Shown here piece after piece: positions 17,297 through 26,062 of a stretch of DNA of 64,000 nt. Position 1 is the first letter of the stretch. Each line of letters starts with the position of its first letter. A program made the translations under genes and the position numbers. Location of the stretch: assembly GCA_965204295.1 (NCBI GenBank), contig OZ241973.1, positions 1,612,001-1,676,000 on the forward strand, given 5' to 3'. Source of the stretch: JAWKWH01 sp965204295 (GTDB lineage: Bacteria > Pseudomonadota > Alphaproteobacteria > Rhizobiales > Rhizobiaceae). The notes under the pieces were generated by a model that did no database searches, was not told the DNA's origin, and saw nothing but the letters and a program-made list of their open reading frames with translations.

Positions 17297-18793
17297 TCAG
17301 CCGCTATCCGACAGAGTGCGCCGGACCGCCTTTTCCCACCCGCCAAGCCCGGCCTTGCGCACATTCGAATCCATCCGCGGCTTGAACCTGCGTTCCAGCG
17401 CCCATGATTTCGCAAAACCCGTCCTGCCCGGCCAGACGCCCGCCCTCGACCCGGCAAGCCATGCAACGCCGAGCGCGGTGGTTTCAAGAACGGTCGGGCG
17501 GTCCACCGGCGCATCGAGAATGTCGGCAAGCCGCTGCATTGTCCAGTCGGAAGCGACCATGCCGCCATCGACGCGCAGCACGGTCTTTGCGCCCGCGCCT
17601 TTCCAGTCCTTCTTCATCGCGGTCAGGAGGTCGTTTGTCTGATAGGCGACGCTTTCGAGCGCCGCGCGGGAAATCTCGGCCGGCCCGCTGTTGCGGGTCA
17701 GCCCGTAGATCGCGCCGCGCGCATCCGCATCCCACCATGGCGCGCCAAGGCCGGTAAACGCGGGCACCAGATAAACATCCTGATTGGGGTCGGCGGTCTC
17801 GGCCAGCGCGCCGCTTTGCCGGGCGGATTTGATGATGCCCAGACCGTCACGCAGCCATTGGACCGCGGCGCCGGCGATGAAGATCGAGCCTTCGAGCGCA
17901 TACGTCGTTTTGCCGCCCAGGCGATAGGCGATGGTGGTCAGGAGCCGGTTTTTCGAAGGCGCCATGTCCGCGCCGGTGTTGAGCAGTGCGAAGCAGCCGG
18001 TGCCGTAGGTCGATTTCATCATCCCCGGCTTGAAGCAGGCCTGGCCGACCGCCGCCGCCTGCTGGTCGCCGGCAATGCCGAGAATCGGGATCGCCGCGCC
18101 AAACAGCTTTTTCTCGGTAACGCCGAAATCGGCGGCGCAATCCCTGACTTCCGGCAACATGGCCGCCGGTATGCGCAGAATCTTCAACAGGTCGACGTCC
18201 CACCGGTTCCGACCGATATCGTACAGAAGCGTACGCGACGCATTGGTCGCATCGGTGGCGTGCACCGCGCCGCCGGTCAGGCGCCAGACGAGAAACGTAT
18301 CGACGGTTCCGAACAGCAGTTCACCGCGTTCGGCCCGCTTGCGCGCGCCGGAAACCTTGTCGAGCAACCATGACAGTTTCGTGCCGGAAAAGTAGGGATC
18401 CAGCAGCAGTCCGGTTTTCCCGGCGAAGACTTTTTCCAGGCCCTGTTTCTTCAGCCTGGCGCACATGGGCGCGGTGCGCCGGTCCTGCCAGACGATTGCA
18501 TTGTGGATGGGTTCACCGGTCGCCTTGTCCCAGACGACCACGGTCTCGCGCTGATTGGTGATTCCGATCGCGTCGATCCCGTCCGCGGCGACGCCGGCCT
18601 TTTTCATCGCCGAACGGCATGACCACAAGACGGTTTTCCAGATTTCCCCGGGATCGTGCTCCACCCAGCCGGATTGCGGGAAATACTGGGTGAACTCCTT
18701 CCGGCCGACCGCGGCGATCCGCATCGAATTGTCAAAAACGATCGCCCTGCTTGAGGTCGTTCCCTGGTCAATTGCGAGAATGTTGCCGGTCAA
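17297..18793 (-). CDS. glpK: Glycerol kinase
   Basis: A 498-aa FGGY-family kinase starting with a TTG codon (MTGNILAIDQGTTSSRAIVF), with GGGAG eight bases upstream. The ATP-binding start (DQGTTSSRA), the WVEHDPGEIW segment, QAAAVGQACF and the C-terminal VDGGMVASDWTMQ plus ETTALGVAWLAG regions are typical of GlpK. It phosphorylates glycerol to glycerol-3-phosphate. No glpD or glycerol transporter lies beside it. The intergenic space to pta is about 100 nt, without an obvious strong terminator. Confidence 0.95.
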   Translation of the reverse strand: MTGNILAIDQGTTSSRAIVFDNSMRIAAVGRKEFTQYFPQSGWVEHDPGEIWKTVLWSCRSAMKKAGVAADGIDAIGITNQRETVVVWDKATGEPIHNAIVWQDRRTAPMCARLKKQGLEKVFAGKTGLLLDPYFSGTKLSWLLDKVSGARKRAERGELLFGTVDTFLVWRLTGGAVHATDATNASRTLLYDIGRNRWDVDLLKILRIPAAMLPEVRDCAADFGVTEKKLFGAAIPILGIAGDQQAAAVGQACFKPGMMKSTYGTGCFALLNTGADMAPSKNRLLTTIAYRLGGKTTYALEGSIFIAGAAVQWLRDGLGIIKSARQSGALAETADPNQDVYLVPAFTGLGAPWWDADARGAIYGLTRNSGPAEISRAALESVAYQTNDLLTAMKKDWKGAGAKTVLRVDGGMVASDWTMQRLADILDAPVDRPTVLETTALGVAWLAGSRAGVWPGRTGFAKSWALERRFKPRMDSNVRKAGLGGWEKAVRRTLSDSG

Positions 18794-18935
18794 TGTCCTG
18801 TCTCCCTGCGGTTCAACACCGGTTCAGCGACGGCGAATATGCCCGTCGGGGGACGATAATCAAGGTGCGGTTCGCGGTTTCACTCTCGCGCCGCGATCGT
18901 CGCAAGCCCCGAACACCGCCGGCGATGCCGGCCCG

Positions 18936-19955
18936 TCAGGGGTTGTCGTATTTCTCGACCGTCTGCTCGATCGCGCCAAAGATCGAGTGACCGGAAGGGT
19001 CTTTCATCTCGATGCGAACGGTATCGCCGAAATCCATGAACGAGGTTCGGGGCCCGCCCGAATCGATCGTTTCGATCATCCGGATTTCGGCAATGCAGGA
19101 GTAGCCTCTGCCGCCTTCCGGAACCGGCCGTCCGGGCGAACCGTCCGGATCGCGATTGGACACCGTCCCGGAACCGACGATCGCGCCCGCGCCCAGCGGG
19201 CGGGTCCTGGCGGCGTGGGCGATCAGCCGGCCGAAATCGAACGTCATATCGACATCCGCCTCGGCTTTGCCGAATGGCTCGCCGTTCAGGTCGACGAGCA
19301 ACGGCCGCGCCAGTTTTCCTCCGTCCCAGGCGTCGCCGAGTTCGTCCGGCGTCACCGCCGCCGGTGAAAATGCGGTCGGCCCCTTCGACTGGCAGAAACC
19401 GAAACCCTTCGCCAGTTCGGCGGGAATGAGATTTCGGAACGAAATGTCATTGAGGATCATCACCAGCTTTATGTGGCCGCGCGCCGCCTCGGGCGTGACG
19501 CCCATCGGCACGTCGTCGACAATCACGGCCACTTCCGCCTCCATGTCGATACCCCAGTCCGCCGACTCTACGGGAATCGGATCGCGGGCGCCGATCATCG
19601 CATCCGAAGCGCCGATATACATCAGCGGGTCGGTCCAGAAGCTCTCCGGCACTTCGACGCCGCGCGCCCGGCGCACCAGCGCGACGTGGTTTACATAGGC
19701 CGACCCGTCGGCCCACAGATGAGCGCGGGGCAGGGGCGACGTGGCTTCATGCTCGTGGAAGCGTTCCGACGGGACGGACCCGTGTTCCAGGCTTTCCGCC
19801 AGCGTTTCCAGTTCCGGTCCGCAGCGAGTCCAGTCATCGAGCGCGCCTCGCATGGTGGAAACCACGGTGGCCGCATCGGTGTATTCGGTCAGGTCTCGTG
19901 AGACGACGACAAGACGGCCGTCGCGACCGCCATCCTTCAGTGAGGCAAGTTTCAT
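18936..19955 (-). CDS. Fumarylacetoacetate hydrolase-family protein
   Basis: A 339-aa FAH-superfamily protein. The metal-binding core is visible as DWGIDMEAEVAVIVDDVP (acidic ligands), followed by LVMILNDISFRNLIP and FCQSKGPTAFSPAAVTPDELG. The C-terminus has GSGTVSNRDPDG and IRMIETIDSGG. Members hydrolyse C-C bonds of diketo acids or hydrate 2-keto-4-pentenoates in aromatic degradation. The substrate cannot be told from sequence; tyrosine catabolism (fumarylacetoacetase) is one option, but no hmgA is present here. A short dyad, GCCGGC-gat-GCCGGC, lies just past the stop. Confidence 0.8.
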   Translation of the reverse strand: MKLASLKDGGRDGRLVVVSRDLTEYTDAATVVSTMRGALDDWTRCGPELETLAESLEHGSVPSERFHEHEATSPLPRAHLWADGSAYVNHVALVRRARGVEVPESFWTDPLMYIGASDAMIGARDPIPVESADWGIDMEAEVAVIVDDVPMGVTPEAARGHIKLVMILNDISFRNLIPAELAKGFGFCQSKGPTAFSPAAVTPDELGDAWDGGKLARPLLVDLNGEPFGKAEADVDMTFDFGRLIAHAARTRPLGAGAIVGSGTVSNRDPDGSPGRPVPEGGRGYSCIAEIRMIETIDSGGPRTSFMDFGDTVRIEMKDPSGHSIFGAIEQTVEKYDNP

Positions 19956-20106
19956 GACTTTCCCGGTTCTCCTCGGTGAACCGTCCGCCGCAGCATGGTT
20001 GTCCGAAGTTCAATTCATCATGGCGGCCGATTTTGCAACCGTCAACGGCATGTCCGGCGGCGATGGATCGCCCGGTCCGCGACGCCGTTCTTCAAACGGC
20101 CGCGCT

Positions 20107-21318
20107 TCAGAAAAACGCCTGCATCCCCGTCTGCGCCCTGCCCAGAACCAACGCATGAACGTCATGGGTGCCTTCATACGTGTTGACCGTTTCCAGATTG
20201 GCCGCATGGCGCATCACATGGTAGCCGATCTGAATGCCGTTGCCGCCATGCATGTCGCGCGCCTGACGTGCGATGTCCAGCGCCTTGCCGCAATTGTTGC
20301 GTTTGACGATCGAGATCATTTCGGGCGCCATTTTACCGGCGTCCATCAACCGACCGACGCGAAGCGACCCTTGCAGACCAAGAGCGATTTCCGTCTGCAT
20401 GTCGGCGAGTTTCTTCTGGAAAAGCTGTGTGGCGGCGAGCGGCCTGCCAAACTGTTTGCGATCGAGCCCATAGGCAAGCGCGCGCCGCCAGCAATCCTCC
20501 GCGGCGCCCATCGCGCCCCAGGAGATGCCGTATCGCGCACGGTTGAGACATCCGAACGGTCCGCGAAGGCCGGAAACATCGGGCAGGAGCGCATCCTCGC
20601 CGACTTCGACGTCATCCATCGCGATTTCGCCGGTAATCGAGGCGCGCAGCGACAATTTGCCGTCGATTTTCGGCGCCGACAGGCCCTTCATGCCCTTTTC
20701 GAGCACGAAGCCCCGGACCGCGCCGTCAGACGCGTCGGATTTGGCCCAGACGACGAAAACATCGGCGATCGGAGCATTCGAAATCCACGTCTTGGCGCCG
20801 TTCAGCCGGTAACCGCCATCAATTTTCACGGCACGCGTTTTCATCCCGCCCGGGTCGGAGCCGGCGTCCGGCTCGGTAAGACCAAAGCAGCCGATCAACT
20901 CGCCCGACGCCAGACCGGGAAGGTATTTTTTCCGTTGATTGTCGTCACCATAGGCATGGATCGGATACATCGCCAGCGATGACTGAACGCTCATCATCGA
21001 GCGATACCCGGAATCGATCCGCTCAATCTCACGGGCGGCCAGACCATAAGCCACGTGGGATGCGCCGGCGCCGCCATATTCCTCGGGCGCCGTTATTCCC
21101 AACAGCCCGGCCCGGCCCATCAGCCTGAACAGGTCCGGATCGGTCTTCTCCTCCATATAGGCCCGCTTGATACGGGGAGAGAGTTCTTTCCGGGCGAAGG
21201 CGCGGGCCGCGTCGCGGATCATCCGTTCGTCTTCGCCAAGCTGTTCGTCGAGAAGGAAGGGGTCCTCCCAGTCAAAGCAAGCCCGAGCGTTCCCGTTGGC
21301 GGCGGTTTCAGCTGTCAT
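20107..21318 (-). CDS. gcdH: Acyl-CoA dehydrogenase, glutaryl-CoA dehydrogenase-like
   Basis: A 403-aa flavoprotein of the acyl-CoA dehydrogenase superfamily. GCFGLTEPDAGSDPGGMKT is the FAD-binding motif, DRKQFGRPLAATQLFQKKL precedes the second motif, and the end GGNGIQIGYHVMRHAANLE then TVNTYEGTHDVHALVLGRA is very close to GcdH, where a glutamate in TYEGTHD is the catalytic base. It would oxidatively decarboxylate glutaryl-CoA to crotonyl-CoA in lysine and tryptophan breakdown. GGAG lies just before the ATG. Crotonyl-CoA could feed the bifunctional enzyme at 1513. The specific substrate is inferred from the C-terminal motif. Confidence 0.85.
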   Translation of the reverse strand: MTAETAANGNARACFDWEDPFLLDEQLGEDERMIRDAARAFARKELSPRIKRAYMEEKTDPDLFRLMGRAGLLGITAPEEYGGAGASHVAYGLAAREIERIDSGYRSMMSVQSSLAMYPIHAYGDDNQRKKYLPGLASGELIGCFGLTEPDAGSDPGGMKTRAVKIDGGYRLNGAKTWISNAPIADVFVVWAKSDASDGAVRGFVLEKGMKGLSAPKIDGKLSLRASITGEIAMDDVEVGEDALLPDVSGLRGPFGCLNRARYGISWGAMGAAEDCWRRALAYGLDRKQFGRPLAATQLFQKKLADMQTEIALGLQGSLRVGRLMDAGKMAPEMISIVKRNNCGKALDIARQARDMHGGNGIQIGYHVMRHAANLETVNTYEGTHDVHALVLGRAQTGMQAFF

Positions 21319-21562
21319 CCAAATAGCTCCTTTTCCCGGATGAGGCCCCGGTCGCGGCGCAATTTATTTCAAGCCTGCATATCTACGGCTTCGGCCCCGG
21401 TAATACTCCAATAACCATATGTTTCAAATCCGGCGGCTGCCGGAAAACCGCCGAACGCGCACCGTTTCGAGCGTGATGCCTTGCGCCCGCCGATTTATGA
21501 AGATACGAGCGTTGACCTTGCCGTCGCCGCCGCACTTCACTCGATCGTCGGGAGCGTCGATA

Positions 21563-21664
21563 ATGGGGTTTGACGCCAAAAATACGCCCTCCCCCCGCGC
21601 GCCAAAAATAGAAATTTTCGCAATGAAATCAACGTTTTACCCCCCCCCCCCCCCCCCCGCATGA
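21563..21664 (+). CDS. Short upstream frame of membrane-protein copy 1, ending in poly-proline
   Basis: An ATG at 21563 sits at the position homologous to the start of copy 2 (23449), behind the same GGGAG motif. The frame encodes 33 aa beginning MGFDAKNTPSPRAPK and ending in six prolines and an alanine, then stops at the TGA at 21662-21664. The stop overlaps the next ATG (21661) as ATGA. With one more C or two fewer in the tract, this frame would join directly to the membrane protein. I regard it as the true 5' end of the gene in another phase state, not as a separate gene. Confidence 0.55.
   Translation: MGFDAKNTPSPRAPKIEIFAMKSTFYPPPPPPA
21640..21658 (+). repeat. Homopolymeric tract of 19 cytosines
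   Basis: Nineteen consecutive C residues lie between the homologous start codon at 21563 and the long open frame beginning at 21661. Copy 2 lacks such a tract. Tracts of this length are prone to slipped-strand mispairing, so length variation is expected; it is also a place where assembly length may be wrong. Confidence 0.9.
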
Positions 21665-23331
21665 GAGGCGCCCCCCGGACGCTGTTCGATGCGGTCGGTT
21701 TCGTCATACTCGCGCTGCTGGCGGTCGCGTTTATCCACACGCAGGTCCGGAACGGCCACAATATATCGTGGTCGTCCGACGACATCGGTTTCTTTCTCGG
21801 CCAGTTCATGCGGCGGTTTCTGGGTGCCGACTCCGTTTTCGAGAAGATCGCCTACTTCTTCTCACCCTCCAATCATCCCCATGCGAAATTATCCGGGCGG
21901 CTGATTTCCTATGTTCATTATCTGCTGTTCGGGACCGTCGATTTCGCCGTTCTGAAGATTGCGGGCGGCTGCGTGCTCTGCGCTTTCGTATTCGCCGCGC
22001 GCTTCACGCTCGTCGGAAATTTCCTGCTTGCGGTCCCGCTCGGCGTCATCCTGCTCGCTCCCCATGGGGCAAATTACTGGGTTACTCTGATAACCGGATA
22101 TCCCTTCCTTCTGCTCTATGCGGCGCTGATTTATTGGCTGTTTTCGAGGAAGCGCGATTTCATGGCGCTTCTGCTTTCGGTGGTCGCGTCCTTCACCCAT
22201 TCTCCGGGACTTCTCGTCTTCGTTCCCGTTCTCGTCGTCCTGCTGCTGTCCCGTCCGATCGATTTCCGGCGCGTCGCGCTTTGGGGGCTGGTCTTCGCGC
22301 TGACGATCGTTCTCTACTACTTTTTCGTATTGCAGCATGGGCCATCAATCATTCGCACCGACCAAACCGCTTCAATCGGACAGAGCCTGCTGTCGAAGAT
22401 TTTGTATGGCGCGAAATTCGTCATGATGCCGTTCGCACCTTTCCTGGGCAGGAGTTTGCCGGTCTGGAACTATCTGGCGGTCGCCGCATTGTTCGCGCTA
22501 CCGGTGGTTGTCTTCGTCCACGGCATCGTCAGGCGCGGGTTTCTCGCCTGCCCGGACAAGCGGGCCTCGTTCGCGTTTTATCTGTTTTGTCTGGCGCCCC
22601 TGGGCGTCGCCATGGTGACGATCGACGACCCTTCGTCCGTGACCGACAATCCGTATCCACGCTATTTCATATACTCACTGATGGCGTGGTCCGGGACGTA
22701 TGTGCTCGTTTCAGGCACGGCGTCGAAATTCAGCGCCAAATCGTTTGTGGCGCTTGTATTCTCGGCGATGTTCATCATGACTTCGTATGACGCATATCGC
22801 TGGACGGATAATCATACCGAATCAAATATGTATGCGTGGTATGAACGCGGAACACGGAATGCGATTAACCCAATACGGATCGAAGTACTGCAACGCATGG
22901 GCCGCACCGTGCAGGCAGCCGCCGAGCGCGGCATCTTTGCGCCGTCGTTTCCGGGCAGCGATCCATTGGAAGGGCCGGTTCCGCCGGTAAGCGAATGGAA
23001 CAGCATATCGCAATTGGAAAATCTGCATTGGCATCGGCTCGGAACGAATGACGATTTCATTTTTCTGACGCTTCTGACGTCTGGCGTTCCGGGTGACGAT
23101 GTTTCCGTCGTGCTCTCGACTTCCCGCGGCAATGAGCGGTTCTCGGTCTTTAGACCGAAGGTCGGACATGTCCTTCGCTGGCGCCCGGACGCGCAAGCGG
23201 CGGTGGACGGCGCGGGCGTAAACAGGAACGAACTTGTCGCGGCGGCATTCGCCCGGTATGTGAGCGGGCGAACCGTCGACACGGTCGGGCTGATGGTCGA
23301 CGGGCAGGTATTCGAATTCGACGGGGAATGA
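21661..23331 (+). CDS. Polytopic membrane protein of unknown function, copy 1
   Basis: A 556-aa protein with about ten predicted membrane helices in the first 370 residues and a soluble C-terminal domain. After the first helix (FVILALLAVAFIHTQV) comes a loop with SSDDIGFFLGQFMRRF and then HPHAKLSGRLISYVHYLLFG. An acidic pair plus a GR motif in the first outer loop recalls GT-C glycosyltransferases, but I do not recognise the family, so this is a suggestion only. Copy 2 is a close paralog. The frame starts right behind a 19-C tract and its ATG overlaps the stop of the short upstream frame, so expression may depend on tract length or on reinitiation. The natural N-terminus is uncertain. Confidence 0.75.
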   Translation: MRGAPRTLFDAVGFVILALLAVAFIHTQVRNGHNISWSSDDIGFFLGQFMRRFLGADSVFEKIAYFFSPSNHPHAKLSGRLISYVHYLLFGTVDFAVLKIAGGCVLCAFVFAARFTLVGNFLLAVPLGVILLAPHGANYWVTLITGYPFLLLYAALIYWLFSRKRDFMALLLSVVASFTHSPGLLVFVPVLVVLLLSRPIDFRRVALWGLVFALTIVLYYFFVLQHGPSIIRTDQTASIGQSLLSKILYGAKFVMMPFAPFLGRSLPVWNYLAVAALFALPVVVFVHGIVRRGFLACPDKRASFAFYLFCLAPLGVAMVTIDDPSSVTDNPYPRYFIYSLMAWSGTYVLVSGTASKFSAKSFVALVFSAMFIMTSYDAYRWTDNHTESNMYAWYERGTRNAINPIRIEVLQRMGRTVQAAAERGIFAPSFPGSDPLEGPVPPVSEWNSISQLENLHWHRLGTNDDFIFLTLLTSGVPGDDVSVVLSTSRGNERFSVFRPKVGHVLRWRPDAQAAVDGAGVNRNELVAAAFARYVSGRTVDTVGLMVDGQVFEFDGE

Positions 23332-23448
23332 TCGAGCGGATATGCGAGCGGTTTTCAACACCGGGCCGCATGTTTTTCATACAAGGAAACCTGCGAATAG
23401 AGAATGTTGACCTTGCCGTCGCACTTCACTCGATCGTCGGGAGCGCCA

Positions 23449-25245
23449 ATGGATTCTGACGTCAAAAGTGCGCCTGGGCCTTCCGGGAGTGTCGTCCGGG
23501 CGCTGTTCGATGCGGTCGGATTCGTCATACTCGCGCTGCTGGCGGTCGCGTTCGTCCACACTCAGGTCCGGAACGGCTATAATATTCCGTGGTGGGGCGA
23601 CGACACCAATTTTTATCTCGGCCAATTCATGGAGCGGTTTCTGGACGCCGACTCCGTTTCCGAAAAGATCGCCTACTTCTTCTCGGCCTCCAATCATCCC
23701 CATGCGAAATTATCCGGGCGGCTGATTTCCTATGTTCATTATCTGCTGTTCGGCACTGTCGATTATAGATTTCTGATCGTTGCGGGCAGTTGTGTGCTCT
23801 GCGCTTTCGTATTCGCCGTGCGCTTCACGCTCATCGGGAATTTCCTGCTTGCGGTCCCGCTCGGCGTCATCCTGCTCGCTCCCCATTGGACAAATTACTG
23901 GGTCGCTCTGATAACCGGATATCCGTTCCTTCTGCTCTATGCGGCGCTGATTTATTGGCTGTTTTCGAGGAAGCGCGATTTGATGGCGCTGCCGCTTTGC
24001 GCGGTCGCGTCCTTCACCCATTCTCCGGGACTTCTCGTTTTCGTTCCCGTTCTCGTCGTCCTGTTGCTGTCCCGTCCGATCGATTTCCGGCGCGTCGCGC
24101 TTTGGGGCCTGGTCTTCGTGCTGACGATCGTTCTCTACTACTTTTTCGTATTGCAGCATGGGCCATCAATCATTCGCACCGACCAAACCGCTTCAATCGG
24201 ACAGAGCCTGCTGTCGAAGATTTTGTATGGCGCGAAATTCGTCATGCTGCCGTTCGTACCTTTCCTGGGCAAGAATTTGTGGGGCTATCTGGCGCTTGCC
24301 CCGGTTTTTGCGCTGCCGGGGCTCGCCTTCGCCCACGGCGTTTTCAGGCGCGGGTTTCTCGCCTGCCCGGACAAGCGGGCCTCGTTGGCGTTTTATCTGT
24401 TTTGTCTGGCGCCCCTGGGCGCCGCCATGGCGGCGGTCGACGACCCGGCTTCTTTGACCGATGGACCGGCCGCACGCTATCTCATGTACTCGCTGATGGC
24501 GTGGTCCGGAACGTATGCGATTGCTTCAGTCACGGTGTCGAAATTCAGCGCCAAATCGTTTGTGGCGCTCGTATTCTCGGCGATGTTCATAATGAATTCC
24601 TATCACGCATATCGCACGCTAGATTCTTCCACCGTAGCAAGACTGTATTCGTGGTATGAACGCGGAACATCGGATGCAGACAGATCAGAGTCGTTGGGAA
24701 CCGCGCATATGGCAGGCGCTGTCGAGCGCGGCATTTTCGCGCCGTCGTTTCCGGGCAGCGATCTACTGGAAGGGCCGGTTCCGCCGGTAAGCGAATGGAA
24801 CAGCCTATCGCAATTGGAGACCGTGCACTGGTATTGGCTCGGAACGAATGACGATTTCATTCTGCTGAAGCTTCTGGGGTCCGGCGTTCCGGGTGACGAT
24901 GTTTCCGTCGTGCTCTCGACTTCCCGCGGCAATGAGCGGTTCTCGGTCTTTAGACCGGCGGTCGAACATGTCATGCATGCTCAGCCGGACGCGCAAGCGG
25001 CGGTGGACGGCGCGGGCGTAAACAGGAACGAACTTGTCGCGGCGGCATTCGCCCGGCAGGTGAGCGGGCGGACCGTCGACGCGGTCGGGCTCATGGTCGA
25101 CGGGCGGGTGTTCGAACTGGCCGCTGCTTCGCTTGGCGCTGACATGCCGTCCAGAGGTTCGTGTTCCGCCCAAACGCAGGTCATGCTCTGGAGTTTGCAA
25201 GCTTCATGGCGACATTGTTTCGGCGGTGCGCGCGAAGGTGAATGA
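23449..25245 (+). CDS. Polytopic membrane protein of unknown function, copy 2
   Basis: A protein of 598 aa from the ATG at 23449 (MDSDVKSAPGPSGSVVRALF), which has GGGAG five bases upstream; the frame is open to 23404. It matches copy 1 across most of its length, including DDTNFYLGQFMERF, HPHAKLSGRLISYV and the C-terminal VFELAAASLG region, but it has its own C-terminal extension of about 40 aa and a diverged segment near residue 400. About ten helices are predicted, followed by a soluble domain. A GT-C-like envelope glycosyltransferase is one possibility, by the DD motif in the first loop. It has no homopolymer and so is probably expressed constantly, unlike copy 1. Confidence 0.8.
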   Translation: MDSDVKSAPGPSGSVVRALFDAVGFVILALLAVAFVHTQVRNGYNIPWWGDDTNFYLGQFMERFLDADSVSEKIAYFFSASNHPHAKLSGRLISYVHYLLFGTVDYRFLIVAGSCVLCAFVFAVRFTLIGNFLLAVPLGVILLAPHWTNYWVALITGYPFLLLYAALIYWLFSRKRDLMALPLCAVASFTHSPGLLVFVPVLVVLLLSRPIDFRRVALWGLVFVLTIVLYYFFVLQHGPSIIRTDQTASIGQSLLSKILYGAKFVMLPFVPFLGKNLWGYLALAPVFALPGLAFAHGVFRRGFLACPDKRASLAFYLFCLAPLGAAMAAVDDPASLTDGPAARYLMYSLMAWSGTYAIASVTVSKFSAKSFVALVFSAMFIMNSYHAYRTLDSSTVARLYSWYERGTSDADRSESLGTAHMAGAVERGIFAPSFPGSDLLEGPVPPVSEWNSLSQLETVHWYWLGTNDDFILLKLLGSGVPGDDVSVVLSTSRGNERFSVFRPAVEHVMHAQPDAQAAVDGAGVNRNELVAAAFARQVSGRTVDAVGLMVDGRVFELAAASLGADMPSRGSCSAQTQVMLWSLQASWRHCFGGAREGE

Positions 25246-25311
25246 AACTGCCTTCAAGCGGGATACATCCCGGTTGCGCGCCCGTTCATTCTTTTGCTTC
25301 ACCCTAAAAGT

Positions 25312-26034
25312 CTAGCTGAAAAACTGACCGCCATTCGCCGAAATCGTCGAACCGGTGATGAAACCGGCATCGTCGGAAGCCAGGAACACGACGCAGCGGG
25401 CGATTTCGCCGGCTTCTCCAAGCCGGCCGGCCGGAATCCGCGCGATAATGGATTCGCGGACTTTTTCCGGTACGGCCATCACCATGTCGGTGGCGATGTA
25501 GCCGGGTGCGACGACATTGACCGTAATGTTGTTGCGAGCGCCTTCCTGCGCCAGCGCGCGGGTAAACCCTATATCGCCGGCTTTCGAGGCCGAATAGTTG
25601 GTCTGCGCGAACTGGCCTTTCTGGCCGTTGACCGAGGAAATCGTGATCACGCGGCCGAATTTGCGGTCGCGCATGCCCGGCCACAGCGGGCGGGTCATGT
25701 TGAACACGCCGGTGAGATTCGTGCCGATGACATCGTTCCACTGGCCGGGCGTCATCTTGTGGAACGGCGCGTCGCGGGTAATGCCGGCATTGTTGACCAG
25801 CACGTCGACCGGACCGAGATCGGCCTCGACCCCGGCGATGCCGTCAACACAGGCCTGATAGTCGGCGACCGACCATTTGAACACCGGAATGCCGGTCTCG
25901 TCCCTGAACTTGGCCGCCGCCTCGTCATTGCCGGCATAGTTGGCCGCCACCTTGTAACCGGCGTCTTTCAATCCCACCGAAATCGCCGCGCCAATACCGC
26001 GCGAGCCGCCGGTGACCAGTGCTGTTCTGCTCAT
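25312..26034 (-). CDS. phbB: Acetoacetyl-CoA reductase
   Basis: A 240-aa short-chain dehydrogenase with the NADP motif TGGSRGIGAAI, the NNAGITRDAPFHKMTPGQW segment and the catalytic YSASKAG motif, ending SANGGQFFS. This pattern is that of PhbB/PhaB, which reduces acetoacetyl-CoA to (R)-3-hydroxybutyryl-CoA for polyhydroxybutyrate. It follows phbA after 28 nt on the same strand, giving the usual phbAB pair. The synthase phaC is not in the window. The gene converges with membrane-protein copy 2. Confidence 0.95.
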   Translation of the reverse strand: MSRTALVTGGSRGIGAAISVGLKDAGYKVAANYAGNDEAAAKFRDETGIPVFKWSVADYQACVDGIAGVEADLGPVDVLVNNAGITRDAPFHKMTPGQWNDVIGTNLTGVFNMTRPLWPGMRDRKFGRVITISSVNGQKGQFAQTNYSASKAGDIGFTRALAQEGARNNITVNVVAPGYIATDMVMAVPEKVRESIIARIPAGRLGEAGEIARCVVFLASDDAGFITGSTISANGGQFFS

Positions 26035-26062
26035 GTTTCCGTTTCCTGCCGTTCAAGTAAAT

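Larger units (their letters stand above)
21511..25245 (+). repeat. Tandem duplication of a membrane-protein gene with its leader
   Basis: Two direct copies start at 21511 and 23406, both with the same leader (GTTGACCTTGCCGTCGC, then CTTCACTCGATCGTCGGGAG), and run to about 23331 and 25125. Long blocks are almost identical in DNA, for example 22331-22425 against 24146-24240. The offset shrinks from 1895 to 1800 nt along the unit because copy 1 has extra bases, mainly in its 5' region with the poly-C tract. The duplication includes the ribosome-binding region, so each copy can be expressed separately. Confidence 0.9.

Noticed and set aside
25259..25272. CGGGAT-ac-ATCCCG as terminator of membrane-protein copy 2
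   Set aside because: The stem is short, the loop is very tight and the T-rich part lies too far downstream.
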